From positions 1 through 7,612 of the forward strand of contig VXPN01000215.1 of NCBI GenBank assembly GCA_009839535.1: 7,612 nucleotides of DNA, given 5' to 3'. A model generated the notes under the pieces. The model was given only the letters and a program-made list of their open reading frames with translations, did not search any database and was not told the DNA's origin. This document shows positions 1-5,812 of the stretch, in pieces. Each line of letters starts with the position of its first letter. The first letter of the stretch is position 1. Origin of the DNA: Boseongicola sp. SB0662_bin_57. Lineage in GTDB: Bacteria > Pseudomonadota > Alphaproteobacteria > Rhodobacterales > Rhodobacteraceae. Both the position numbers and the translations under genes were made by a program.

Positions 1-357
1 GGCAATCGCACGAAGATCGACAACCTCGTGCAGATCGGTCACAATGCGCAGATTGGCGAGGACGTCCTGATGTGCGGGCATGCCGGTGTCGCGGGATCGG
101 CCGCGGTGGGCAATCGTGTCATCATCGGCGGGAAGGCGGGGATCACCGACAATGTCACGGTAGGCGACGATGTCGTGGTGGGCGGCGGCGCGATTGTGCT
201 GTCGCGCGTTCCGGCCGGCCGGGTTCTTCTCGGCTATCCGGCCATGAAGATGGACCACTATGTCGCCGCTTCGAGGAACTGGCGCAGATTGCCCCGAATC
301 CTCAAGGACATCGAAGCGCTCAAGAAAGCAGTTTCAATGGGTGGCAAGGGCGATTAA
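1..357 (+). CDS. lpxD: LpxD, UDP-3-O-acylglucosamine N-acyltransferase (C-terminal part)
   Basis: LpxD adds the second 3-hydroxyacyl chain from an acyl-ACP to UDP-3-O-acylglucosamine, the third committed step of lipid A synthesis, in the cytoplasm. The gene enters from the left edge; the visible 118 residues are the end of the left-handed beta-helix and the C-terminal helix. The reading frame starts GNRTKIDNLVQIGHNAQIGE, and the HN of this stretch matches the LpxD catalytic histidine region (His239 in E. coli). Hexapeptide repeats such as VGNRVIIGG, ITDNVTVGD and DVVVGG follow, then a GYPAMK turn and a basic helical tail, RRLPRILKDIEALKK, which in the family helps bind ACP. Stop TAA is at 355-357. 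The next gene, an acyl carrier protein, starts 38 bases later on the same strand, so an operon is likely. The N-terminal uridine-binding domain lies outside the window. Assignment is confident; LpxA is less likely because the tail is too short. Confidence 0.9.
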   Translation, partial: GNRTKIDNLVQIGHNAQIGEDVLMCGHAGVAGSAAVGNRVIIGGKAGITDNVTVGDDVVVGGGAIVLSRVPAGRVLLGYPAMKMDHYVAASRNWRRLPRILKDIEALKKAVSMGGKGD

Positions 358-395
358 ACATCTGCCAGCGGCTTCCATTTGGCGAATGAGACACA

Positions 396-659
396 ATGAG
401 CGACGTCAAGGAACGGGTGATCGAAATCATTGCCGAGCAGGCGGTTCTCGAGCCGTCGGACGTTGCGCTCGATCAGTCTCTCGATGATCTTGGCGTGGAC
501 TCCATGGGGCTCGTCGAGGCGATCTTCTCGATCGAGGAGAGTTTTGACATCCAGGTTCCCTTCAACGCGAACGAGCCCGAAAAGAGCGACTTTGACATTT
601 CCTCGGTGGCGACGGTCGTGGCCACCGTCGAGAGACTCGTCGCGGAGCAAGCCGACTAG
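396..659 (+). CDS. Specialised acyl carrier protein
   Basis: An 87-residue acyl carrier protein. It would carry acyl chains on a 4'-phosphopantetheine arm in the cytoplasm. The attachment site is the DLGVDSMGLVEAIFSIEE stretch, with Ser36 as the modified residue. The usual DSL is DSM here. The first helix (about residues 4-15) and the acidic recognition helix 2 (37-50) are clear. After residue 53 it has an insert-like NANEPEKSDFDISSV segment instead of the short loop of AcpP, and length and tail also differ from housekeeping AcpP. It sits between lpxD and a FabF-like synthase whose GTG starts 2 bases after this stop, which suggests translational coupling and a shared dedicated pathway. The ribosome binding site is weak. 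By position it could supply acyl chains for lipid A or another envelope lipid, in the way AcpXL serves very-long-chain lipid A acylation in rhizobia, but it is not clearly AcpXL. Family is certain, substrate unknown. Confidence 0.9.
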   Translation: MSDVKERVIEIIAEQAVLEPSDVALDQSLDDLGVDSMGLVEAIFSIEESFDIQVPFNANEPEKSDFDISSVATVVATVERLVAEQAD

Positions 660-661
660 CA

Positions 662-1870
662 GTGCGTCGGGTTGTCATCACCGGATCCGGAACGATCAAT
701 CCTCTCGGCCATTCGGTGCCCGAAACCTATGAAGCCATGCGCGAGGGGCGATGCGGAATTGGCGACCTGGACATTCGTGACGTCGAGCGGCTTTCGATCC
801 GGATCGGAGGGCAGGTCAAGGGGTACAATCCGGATCAGCGGTTCAATCGGCAGCAGCAGGCCCTGTATGACAGGTTCACGCAGTTCACCCTGATCGCCGC
901 AGAGGAGGCGATTGCACAGTCCGGGCTTGAGTTCTCCGGCCGTGTCGCCGCTGAATCGGGAGTCGTGCTTGGCACGTCCGGCGGCGGTCTCAACACGCAG
1001 GACGAGAACTACCGGGCTGTGTACGAGGAGGGCAAGAATCGCGTTCATCCCTTCATCGTCCCGAAGCTCATGAACAATTCGGCGGCGAGCCACGTGTCGA
1101 TGAATTACAATCTCAAGGGGCCGTCCTTCACTGTCGCGACGGCATGCGCCTCTTCGAACCATGCCATGGGCCAGGCCTTCTGGTTGATTCGGTCCGGCGC
1201 GGCCACCGCTATCGTGACGGGCGGATCGGAAAGCATGCTCTGCTTCGGCGGCGTGAAGGCCTGGGAAGGTCTCCGCGTCATGTCGAAGGATGCATGTCGC
1301 CCGTTCTCCGCCAACCGGAACGGGATGGTTCAGGGAGAGGGGGCAGGCATATTCGTGTTTGAGGAATTCGAGCATGCGAAGGCGCGGGGCGCAGGCATTC
1401 TCGCCGAAGTCGTGGGATTCTCGATGACGTCCGACGCGGCCGACATCGTGATGCCGTCCCAGCAGGGGGCGACGCGGGCCATCTCGGGCGCGCTGAAGGA
1501 TGCGCGCATCGGTGCCGAGAAGGTGGGGTACATCAATGCGCACGGCACAGGCACGGCGGCAAACGACAAGACCGAATGTGCCGCGGTGTCCAAAGTCTTT
1601 GGCCATCACGCCGACGAGGTCATGATTTCGTCGACCAAGTCGATGCACGGCCACCTGATTGGAGGCACGGGTGCCGTGGAACTCCTTGCATGCCTCATGG
1701 CGCTCAATGACGGGATAATTGCGCCCACGATCGGCTACGAGGAACCGGATCCGGAGTGTTCCCTGGACGTAGTTCCCAATGAAGCTCGCGAGGCAAAGAT
1801 CTCTCATGTCCTGTCGAACGCATTCGCCTTTGGCGGGCAGAACGCGGTGCTGGCACTGAAGACCCTGTAG
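662..1870 (+). CDS. Beta-ketoacyl-ACP synthase, FabF/KAS II-like
   Basis: A 402-residue condensing enzyme that would extend an acyl-ACP with malonyl-ACP by decarboxylative Claisen condensation in the cytoplasm. The Cys-His-His triad is complete: Cys162 in VATACASSNHAMG, His294 in INAHGTGTAANDKTE, and His331 in STKSMHGHLIGGTGAVE, with the conserved Lys326 in the same stretch. The gatekeeper loop NAFAFGGQN is at 386-394. So this is an active synthase and not a chain-length-factor paralogue, which lacks the cysteine. Length matches FabF. Translation starts at GTG 662, two bases after the ACP stop. The start fits because MRRVVITGSGTINPLG is the canonical thiolase-fold N-terminus. Together with the ACP and lpxD it forms a compact set, so I infer a role in making a particular acyl chain for envelope lipid rather than bulk fatty acid synthesis, but the sequence alone does not show the substrate. 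It converges with the fur-like gene across a 78-base gap containing no convincing terminator. Confidence 0.93.
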   Translation: MRRVVITGSGTINPLGHSVPETYEAMREGRCGIGDLDIRDVERLSIRIGGQVKGYNPDQRFNRQQQALYDRFTQFTLIAAEEAIAQSGLEFSGRVAAESGVVLGTSGGGLNTQDENYRAVYEEGKNRVHPFIVPKLMNNSAASHVSMNYNLKGPSFTVATACASSNHAMGQAFWLIRSGAATAIVTGGSESMLCFGGVKAWEGLRVMSKDACRPFSANRNGMVQGEGAGIFVFEEFEHAKARGAGILAEVVGFSMTSDAADIVMPSQQGATRAISGALKDARIGAEKVGYINAHGTGTAANDKTECAAVSKVFGHHADEVMISSTKSMHGHLIGGTGAVELLACLMALNDGIIAPTIGYEEPDPECSLDVVPNEAREAKISHVLSNAFAFGGQNAVLALKTL

Positions 1871-1948
1871 GGACGCATGCCGCCAGCCGTGCGGAACCAT
1901 GAGGAATTGGAGCGTGTCCGTGAACGCCGCGTTCCGATGATGGCCTGA

Positions 1949-2362
1949 CTATCCGTCCTTCCGCCGGACTCCATACAGTTCCAGCCTGTGCCCTTTCAAC
2001 TGGTAGCCGAGCCTGGCGGCGATCCTCTCCTGGAGCGCTTCGATTTCGGCGTCAACGAACTCGAAGACTTCGCCGGAGTTGAGGTCGATCAGGTGGTCGT
2101 GGTGGTCGCGCTCGGCGTCCTCGTAGCGGGCGCGTCCGTCGCGGAACTCGTGCTTCTCCAGGATTCCCGCCTCTTCGAAGAGCTTGACGGTCCGGTAGAC
2201 CGTTGCCAGCGAGATCCCGGGGTCAACGGCACAGGCCCGTGCATAGAGCCTCTCGACATCAGGATGGTCGTTTGCCTCTTCAAGAACCGCTGCAACGATG
2301 CGTCGCTGGTCTGTCAGGCGCAGTCCCAGCGCCTCGCATCTTTGGAGTATCGTGTCCGCCAT
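1949..2362 (-). CDS. fur: Fur/Mur-family metal-responsive transcriptional regulator
   Basis: A 137-residue regulator of the Fur superfamily, a dimeric cytoplasmic repressor that uses a divalent metal to bind DNA. The winged helix lies in residues 1-80, with LTDQRRIVAAVLEE and the recognition helix in ISLATVYRTVKLFEEAGIL (about 50-68). The dimer and metal domain follows with DHHDHLIDLNSGEVFEF (86-102) and LGYQLKGHRLELYG (118-131). There are no CxxC pairs, so the structural zinc site of gamma-proteobacterial Fur is absent; that and the HHDHLID motif match the alphaproteobacterial Fur/Mur clade, where rhizobial members act on manganese. It is not Irr, since the haem regulatory and histidine-rich segments are missing. 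The frame is open upstream to 2578, but MADTILQRCEALGLR is the natural N-terminus and ATG at 2362-2360 has a GGAAAG ribosome site about 8 bases before it. A perfect palindrome lies 67-79 bases upstream. Metal specificity (Mn or Fe) is not readable here. Confidence 0.92.
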   Translation of the reverse strand: MADTILQRCEALGLRLTDQRRIVAAVLEEANDHPDVERLYARACAVDPGISLATVYRTVKLFEEAGILEKHEFRDGRARYEDAERDHHDHLIDLNSGEVFEFVDAEIEALQERIAARLGYQLKGHRLELYGVRRKDG

Positions 2363-2428
2363 GCCTGTCTTTCCGTTGCGGAATTCAGTTCTATGCGAAG
2401 CGACCTCGAAGGGAAAGCGAATGGCGTG

Positions 2429-2441
2429 CCGGACCGTCCGG
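2429..2441. promoter_or_regulatory. Perfect palindrome upstream of fur, possible operator
   Basis: CCGGAC-C-GTCCGG is a perfect 6-base inverted repeat around one central base. It lies 67-79 bases upstream of the fur-like start codon, in promoter range for that leftward gene. It is GC-rich and does not resemble the AT-rich Fur or Mur boxes known to me, so a different regulator, or chance in GC-rich DNA, is possible. Confidence 0.25.
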
Positions 2442-2607
2442 AACGCAACCTGGTCGCCATTGATCGCAGTCCCGCGGGAGATTGCGCCGCTGAGCAATTC
2501 AATCTTGACGACAAGCAGGCAAGCTGCATGCGAGCTCTGGTCTGCATGGGCTGGAATGACGAGCACGATGGCCGCCAAAAAGACGTCCGTTCCAGGCGGA
2601 GTTCAAC

Positions 2608-2640
2608 CTTCGGAGTGCACGAATGGGACACCCTCCGAAG
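2608..2640. repeat. Inverted repeat with 8-base perfect arms
   Basis: CTTCGGAG at 2608-2615 pairs exactly with CTCCGAAG at 2633-2640 across a 17-base loop; TG/CA can extend the stem through a small bulge. There is no T-run on either strand, so it is not a standard terminator. Function unknown. Confidence 0.4.
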
Positions 2641-2779
2641 TCCGTGAAGTTATGAGAACGCAGCAACTTCGCTTTGCGCAAGGACGCTCGGCGGGCGACG
2701 GTGAACCGCTTTGTCGACGCAACCGGGTTCTGGCGCATGCAAACTGCATGACCGGGTGAATTGCGCGAGAGCGCCAGCG

Positions 2780-2849
2780 AGGCACGTGCCTGAACATTAC
2801 AGGCACAGCACTGGTTGTGCTGCTGACATCGGCGTTTGTCGCCGGCGTC
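2780..2849. repeat. Cluster of three adjacent hairpins with overlapping pairing
   Basis: AGGCACGTGCCT (2780-2791) is a perfect 12-base palindrome. Its right half, GTGCCTG (2786-2792), also pairs perfectly with CAGGCAC (2800-2806) over a 7-base loop, so the two folds exclude each other. CAGCAC (2806-2811) pairs with GTGCTG (2817-2822) over 5 bases. CGGCG (2830-2834) pairs with CGCCG (2840-2844), with GAC/GTC flanks at 2825 and 2847. The block ends 35 bases before the vapBC operator. No T-run follows. Confidence 0.45.
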
Positions 2850-2883
2850 CAATGTGACACCAGACTTGCAATTTCATCGCGAA

Positions 2884-2904
2884 AGATATATTCCTGATAT
2901 ATCT
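2884..2904 (+). promoter_or_regulatory. vapBC operator (palindrome) overlapping the likely promoter
   Basis: AGATATAT-TCCTG-ATATATCT is a perfect 8-base inverted repeat with a 5-base spacer, sharply AT-rich against the surrounding GC-rich DNA. It ends one base before the AAGGAG ribosome site (2906-2911) of vapB. VapBC and FitAB complexes are known to bind inverted repeats in their own promoters through the antitoxin, so I infer autoregulation. A possible -35 TTGCAA (2866-2871) with -10 TATATT (2887-2892) inside the left arm has a short 15-base spacing, so the exact promoter is uncertain. Confidence 0.6.
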
Positions 2905-2917
2905 CAAGGAGAACGTC

Positions 2918-3178
2918 ATGGCATCACAGTGCGACACGGCGAGGGTTTTCATGTCAGGCCGGTCGCAGGCGGTTCGCCTGCCAAAGGCATACAGATTTGC
3001 ATCGGACAGTGTTCGGATTCGGCGCGAAGGCGCGTGCGTAATCCTTGAGCCAATTGAAGAGGGCTGGGCTTGGCTCGACGCATTGCATGAAATGGGGCCG
3101 CTGGACGCAGATGCCGTGGAAGCGGCAACGGAAGTACAGGGCGAACAGTCCCGACCCGAACTGAATGTCTTTGCGTGA
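2918..3178 (+). CDS. vapB: VapB-type antitoxin (AbrB/SpoVT swapped-hairpin)
   Basis: An 86-residue antitoxin that should neutralise the PIN-domain toxin encoded next and repress their shared promoter. Residues 7-45 form the swapped-hairpin AbrB-like DNA-binding domain, with the characteristic VFMSGRSQAVRLPKAYRF, followed by VRIRREGACVILEP. The rest (46-86) is an acidic, helical tail, including WAWLDALHEMGPLDADAV and RPELNVFA at the end, the part that in this family wraps the toxin active site. ATG at 2918 has a strong AAGGAG six bases upstream. The last codons overlap the toxin start by 4 bases (GTGA), the usual layout for coupled translation. Length and architecture fit the VapB/FitA group. 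Family assignment is confident; its DNA target is inferred to be the palindrome just upstream. Confidence 0.9.
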   Translation: MASQCDTARVFMSGRSQAVRLPKAYRFASDSVRIRREGACVILEPIEEGWAWLDALHEMGPLDADAVEAATEVQGEQSRPELNVFA

Positions 3179-3564
3179 AGTACCTGCTTGACACCAATGT
3201 AGTCATTGCGGCCATCGCAGGTGAGCCGGCAATCACATCTCGGCTAAAGGAGCAGGACGTGAGCGACTTCGGAGTGTCTTCCGTTGTGATGCATGAGCTT
3301 TATTCCGGGGCATTCAGGAGTGTACGTGTGGAGGCCAACATCGCACGCGTCGAAGCACTGCGATTTCCAGTCCTGGACCTGTCGAAACGTGACGGAAGGC
3401 ACGCGGGCGAACTCCGCGCCGACCTGGCACGCAAGGGGACGCCAATCGGCCCTTACGACGTCCTGATCGCCGGTCAGGCACTGGCCAGATCGCTGACGCT
3501 TGTCACCAGAAATGTCGCTGAGTTCGTTCGGGTGGACGGGCTTGTCGTAGAATCCTGGCAGTAA
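3175..3564 (+). CDS. vapC: VapC-type toxin, PIN-domain ribonuclease
   Basis: A 129-residue PIN-domain toxin. VapC proteins are Mg-dependent RNases that cut tRNA or rRNA and stop growth when free of antitoxin. The acidic centre is present: Asp6 in MKYLLDTNVVIAAI, Glu41 in VVMHELYSGA, and Asp95 in IGPYDVLIAGQALA, followed by LVTRNVAEF (109-117), the family's fourth motif with Asn113. Nothing is truncated, so it should be active. Translation starts at GTG 3175, overlapping the antitoxin stop by 4 bases, so it needs no ribosome site of its own. The pair forms a two-gene operon under the palindromic operator. It most resembles the VapC4/FitB-like group; the RNA target cannot be told from the sequence. 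A large imperfect hairpin begins 33 bases after the stop. Confidence 0.93.
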   Translation: MKYLLDTNVVIAAIAGEPAITSRLKEQDVSDFGVSSVVMHELYSGAFRSVRVEANIARVEALRFPVLDLSKRDGRHAGELRADLARKGTPIGPYDVLIAGQALARSLTLVTRNVAEFVRVDGLVVESWQ

Positions 3565-3596
3565 CTTGTTGCTGCGAGACGCGGGTGGCGCATGAT

Positions 3597-3660
3597 GGCT
3601 GTCCTGGACCGCCGATGAGTCGACACGTTGCGTCGTGTGCCGACGGCTCTCAGGACAGCC
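3597..3660 (+). repeat. 64-nt imperfect hairpin downstream of vapC
   Basis: The base is a perfect 10-bp stem, GGCTGTCCTG (3597-3606) with CAGGACAGCC (3651-3660). Inside, GCC (3611-3613) can pair with GGC (3645-3647), and an apical stem GTCG-ACACG (3619-3627) pairs with CGTGT-[GC]-CGAC (3634-3644), with a 2-base bulge and a TTGCGT loop. No T-run follows, so it is not a classical intrinsic terminator. It could be an RNA structure at the end of the vapBC transcript, a dispersed palindromic element, or a remnant recombination site. Confidence 0.5.
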
Positions 3661-3765
3661 TGCCATGTCGAGATTGTTGCAAGAGGTTCAGGACACGGGG
3701 GCTGTGTCCAGTCGCAAGGGCATGCGGCCCGGGCTTCCGTCATGACCTATAGCGGACGAGCCGAA

Positions 3766-3801
3766 ATCCTGACCATGATCAGTGATTCCAGGATCCTTTT
3801 T
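3766..3801 (+). terminator. Weak candidate intrinsic terminator
   Basis: ATCCTG (3766-3771) pairs with CAGGAT (3789-3794), followed by CC and five T (3797-3801). The 17-base loop and 6-bp stem make this weak, and it lies about 200 bases after vapC. It would act on rightward transcripts. Confidence 0.2.
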
Positions 3802-3909
3802 CGAAAGCCGTGCCGCCTGCCGTGAAGCGTTCCTGACTTTGGACCACGCAAGGTTGCGTCCCGAGCCAGTGGTGCGGCAGAACCCGCAGTGCCCTGCATG
3901 AGGATCCGT

Positions 3910-4494
3910 TCAATTGATTGCGCGCATGGCCATCACCACGTTCAAGCCCACTTCGTCTCCGACCAGCGCCTTGTACCCGGAAGCGCCGAAACTTGACCGG
4001 CTGATCTGGCCAGTCAGGCGGACCGTCAAGCCGCCAAGGTCATCCTGTGCGCTGCCCGCCCGAGGCACGAAGAGGGTGTCGAAGGTCACTGCCTGCGTAA
4101 CATCGCGTATTGTCAGTTCTCCGGCCAGCTTCGCGCCGTCTGACAATCGGCCGGACTTGGCCGGCCTGACGGCAGTGGAGACGAAGCGAATGGTGGGGAA
4201 GCGATCAGTGTCCAGCATTGCCGCGCTCTTCAGGATTCCGGTGACAAGGAAAAACCCGGCCCGCACTTGATCTGCACGCAGGGTCACGTCGGCCGAACTG
4301 GCGGCCAGATTGGACGGATCGATCTGGAAATCGGCGCGACCGACCGGCATCTCGCCTTTCCGCCTGGCCCCGTTCATCCAGTAGGTGAACCCTGCGCGCG
4401 AGGCATTGGGTTCCAGTTCGTAGCGTCTAAGCATTGCATGTGCAGGAAGGGGCAAGGTGCACAGGCCCATCAGGATCAGTCGCCGGGACAGCAT
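3910..4494 (-). CDS. YceI-family periplasmic protein
   Basis: A 194-residue exported protein of the YceI-like family, lipocalin-shaped beta-barrels some of which bind isoprenoid or polyprenyl lipids. Residues 1-20 (MLSRRLILMGLCTLPLPAHA) look like a Sec signal peptide: two arginines, a hydrophobic core and an AHA cleavage site. Cys12 is not in a lipobox, since residue 11 is Leu. The mature part begins RRYELEPNASRAGFTYWMNG, equivalent to the Y-x-L-D/E-P...S...F start of YceI, followed by GEMPVGRADFQIDPSNLAASSADVTL in two strands, LKSAAMLDTDRFPTIRFVS and LAGELTIRDVTQAVTF, all standard family landmarks. ATG at 4494 is chosen because it starts the signal peptide; TTG at 4530 would add 12 residues before it. 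No ribosome site is strong for either. It stands alone, convergent with vapBC, with no cytochrome b561 partner visible. Family is clear; ligand unknown. Confidence 0.88.
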   Translation of the reverse strand: MLSRRLILMGLCTLPLPAHAMLRRYELEPNASRAGFTYWMNGARRKGEMPVGRADFQIDPSNLAASSADVTLRADQVRAGFFLVTGILKSAAMLDTDRFPTIRFVSTAVRPAKSGRLSDGAKLAGELTIRDVTQAVTFDTLFVPRAGSAQDDLGGLTVRLTGQISRSSFGASGYKALVGDEVGLNVVMAMRAIN

Positions 4495-5173
4495 CGATGC
4501 AAAGTGCCGCAGGTGCGATGTGCTTGTCAAGATCAGTGCCGTGAGAGGTCAATTTGCGGCGGGATTCCCGTAGGTTCTGAGCAAAGTCCGCAATGAGGGT
4601 GGCGCAGGCATCGCGGCGCGCGCGGAACTGGCCTCCGGTCCCGGCCATGCCCTTGGAGGAGCGTGGTCTCAAGGACATAGGGGTCGACGGGTTCCATGAC
4701 GCTGCCGAGCTACTCCGTGCCGCGGTGCCGGACAACGCCGTGTACCTTCAAGGCGCCTCGACCGCCGGCATCCATTCAGGCGGCGGCGACGCTGCTCACA
4801 TGCGCTTCAATTTGCGGATTGGACGAGCCCACGCCTTGCCCGAACGGATGCCAGCCGAGGGGCAATGCGCCGCCTCCCGTTCGAGTCACGTTGTGTGCCT
4901 TGAATTGCTGGATTGCCAATCGGGCCGATTCGAGAAACGGAATTTCTCCCGAAACTTCAGTTCTTTCATGGGCTCTTTGGTGGTTGCGGGGGTTCGCAGC
5001 CACCGAGACCGGCATTTGATCGAGATCCCTGTCTGGTCAGTCTCAACCTATTGATCTGACTCGATGAATCGCATCGCCGCTCCGTTGCAGGCGCCAACGG
5101 CAGGTGACCAATGCGCAGGTGTCTGCTTCTGCGAGGCCGGAACTGCTTCTCTCCGAAGTTTTCTTGCGACAGT
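4495..5173. other. Long spacer without a supportable gene
   Basis: About 680 bases between the leftward yceI-like gene and the abiE locus. Open frames exist on both strands (for example 4593-5054 on plus and 4776-5015 on minus), but none has a recognisable family, a good ribosome site and sensible composition together. Strings such as LGWHPFGQGVGSSNPQ on the minus strand look structured, so a decayed gene is possible. A strong hairpin sits at 4976-5007. Confidence 0.5.
4976..5007. repeat. Strong 10-bp hairpin, extendable to 13 pairs
   Basis: GGTGGTTGCG (4979-4988) pairs with CGCAGCCACC (4995-5004), with one G-T wobble and a GGGGTT loop. Weaker TTT/GAG pairing extends it to 4976-5007. No T-run follows on either strand. 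It lies about 210 bases upstream of the abiEi start. Confidence 0.45.
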
Positions 5174-5196
5174 TTTGTCACTAGATTTCTGACAAA
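5174..5196 (+). promoter_or_regulatory. Inverted repeat in the abiE promoter region, likely AbiEi operator
   Basis: TTTGTCA (5174-5180) and TGACAAA (5190-5196) are perfect 7-base arms with a 9-base spacer, in a locally AT-rich patch just before the GGAG ribosome site (5204-5207) of the antitoxin gene. AbiEi antitoxins are known to repress their own promoter by binding inverted repeats, so this is the natural candidate. No clear -35/-10 pair is visible; TAGATT (5182-5187) in the spacer may be the -10. Confidence 0.5.
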
Positions 5197-5215
5197 TCCG
5201 GTTGGAGACAAGACC

Positions 5216-5812
5216 ATGCGCGGCCTTTCCCGTTGCATCATGGAGCACGCCGCAGCGCTCCCGGAAGCCACGCCGCTGTGTCCGGCAGCCCTGCTTCACC
5301 TCGGCAATCGGGCGGCCGTCGACCAAGCGTTGTCGCGTCTCGCTCGCTCGGGCCACCTCATGCGGATCTGCCGGGGTGTCTACATGCGCCCGGTCGAGAC
5401 CCGCTTCGGCCTTCGGGCGCCCCGTGTAGCCAAGGCTCTCGCCGCACTGTCAAAGATGTGGGGCGAAACGATCGTGCCGTGCGGCGGCTCGGCGGCAAAT
5501 TGCTTGGGCCTGACCACTCAAAACCCGGTGCGTGTCGTCTATCTCACCTCCGGCCCCAACCGCCGGCTGCACTTCGGCCCGTCCATCGTTGAGTTGCGTC
5601 ACGCCCCCCGCTGGCAGCTGACGGCACCGCATTGCAAGGCGGGGGATGTGGTCCGCGCCCTGGCGTGGCTCGGTCCCGCTGAGGTCGAGGACAGCCTCGA
5701 GGCAGTTCTGCCGACGCTCTCGGAGGCCGACCGGGACGAGCTCGCAGCCGCACGCGCCGTGATGCCCATTTGGATGGCGGAACCGGTGAGCACCCGCCTT
5801 GCGCATGATTGA
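5216..5812 (+). CDS. abiEi: AbiEi-like (DUF6088) type IV antitoxin
   Basis: A 198-residue antitoxin and putative transcriptional autorepressor of an AbiE type IV toxin-antitoxin system, in which the antitoxin opposes the toxin without binding it directly. The N-terminal winged-helix part runs over residues 1-60, with VDQALSRLARSGHLMRICRGVYMRP as the recognition helix and wing typical of the family. Then come VPCGGSAANCLGLTTQNPVRVVYLTSGPNRRLHFG (about 85-120), the conserved core of the DUF6088/AbiEi C-terminal domain, and a helical end with VVRALAWLGPAEVEDSLEAVL. ATG 5216 is preferred over ATG 5111 because GGAG lies 8 bases before it and homologous proteins start near such an MRGLSR sequence, while the extra 35 residues look non-coding and would swallow the operator. 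It overlaps the toxin gene by 8 bases. Family match is good; I cannot separate DUF6088 from AbiEi naming by eye. Confidence 0.85.
   Translation: MRGLSRCIMEHAAALPEATPLCPAALLHLGNRAAVDQALSRLARSGHLMRICRGVYMRPVETRFGLRAPRVAKALAALSKMWGETIVPCGGSAANCLGLTTQNPVRVVYLTSGPNRRLHFGPSIVELRHAPRWQLTAPHCKAGDVVRALAWLGPAEVEDSLEAVLPTLSEADRDELAAARAVMPIWMAEPVSTRLAHD

Larger units (their letters stand above)
2363..2883. other. Non-coding spacer between fur and vapB
   Basis: About 520 bases without a gene I can support. It should hold the fur promoter (leftward) and the vapBC promoter (rightward). Open frames here give low-complexity Arg/Ser/Ala-rich products with no recognisable family. It is rich in inverted repeats, listed separately: 2429-2441, 2608-2640, 2736-2750, and three adjacent hairpins in 2780-2849. 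Confidence 0.6.
3565..3909. other. Non-coding spacer between vapC and the yceI-like gene
   Basis: About 345 bases between convergent genes, with no supportable gene. It contains a 64-nt imperfect hairpin (3597-3660), a smaller hairpin GGACAC/GTGTCC (3691-3696 with 3704-3709), a weak terminator candidate (3766-3801), and a near-palindrome ACGCAA-GG-TTGCGT (3846-3859). Both flanking genes should end transcription here. Confidence 0.6.

Noticed and set aside
656..1900. 414-codon open frame on the minus strand opposite the ketoacyl synthase
   Set aside because: It is an antisense shadow of a gene with a complete catalytic triad; its product has no family features.
2763..2893. Plus-strand frame containing a hydrophobic run ITGTALVVLLTSAFVAGV
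   Set aside because: No ATG/GTG/TTG start or ribosome site, and it runs into the vapBC operator; probably chance.
3597..3660. Integron attC site
   Set aside because: The hairpin lacks the conserved attC core ends, and there is no integrase or cassette array nearby.
4879..4887. GTTCGAGTC, a tRNA T-loop-like string
   Set aside because: The flanking bases do not form a T-stem and no acceptor, D or anticodon arm could be found around it.
4593..5054. Plus-strand 153-codon frame in the spacer, with an overlapping minus-strand frame 4776-5015
   Set aside because: No recognised domain, no clear ribosome site, and equally long frames on both strands; typical of GC-rich non-coding DNA, though a gene remnant is not excluded.
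5111..5215. N-terminal extension of AbiEi from ATG 5111
   Set aside because: It would run through the probable operator, lacks family-like sequence, and ATG 5216 has a good ribosome site.
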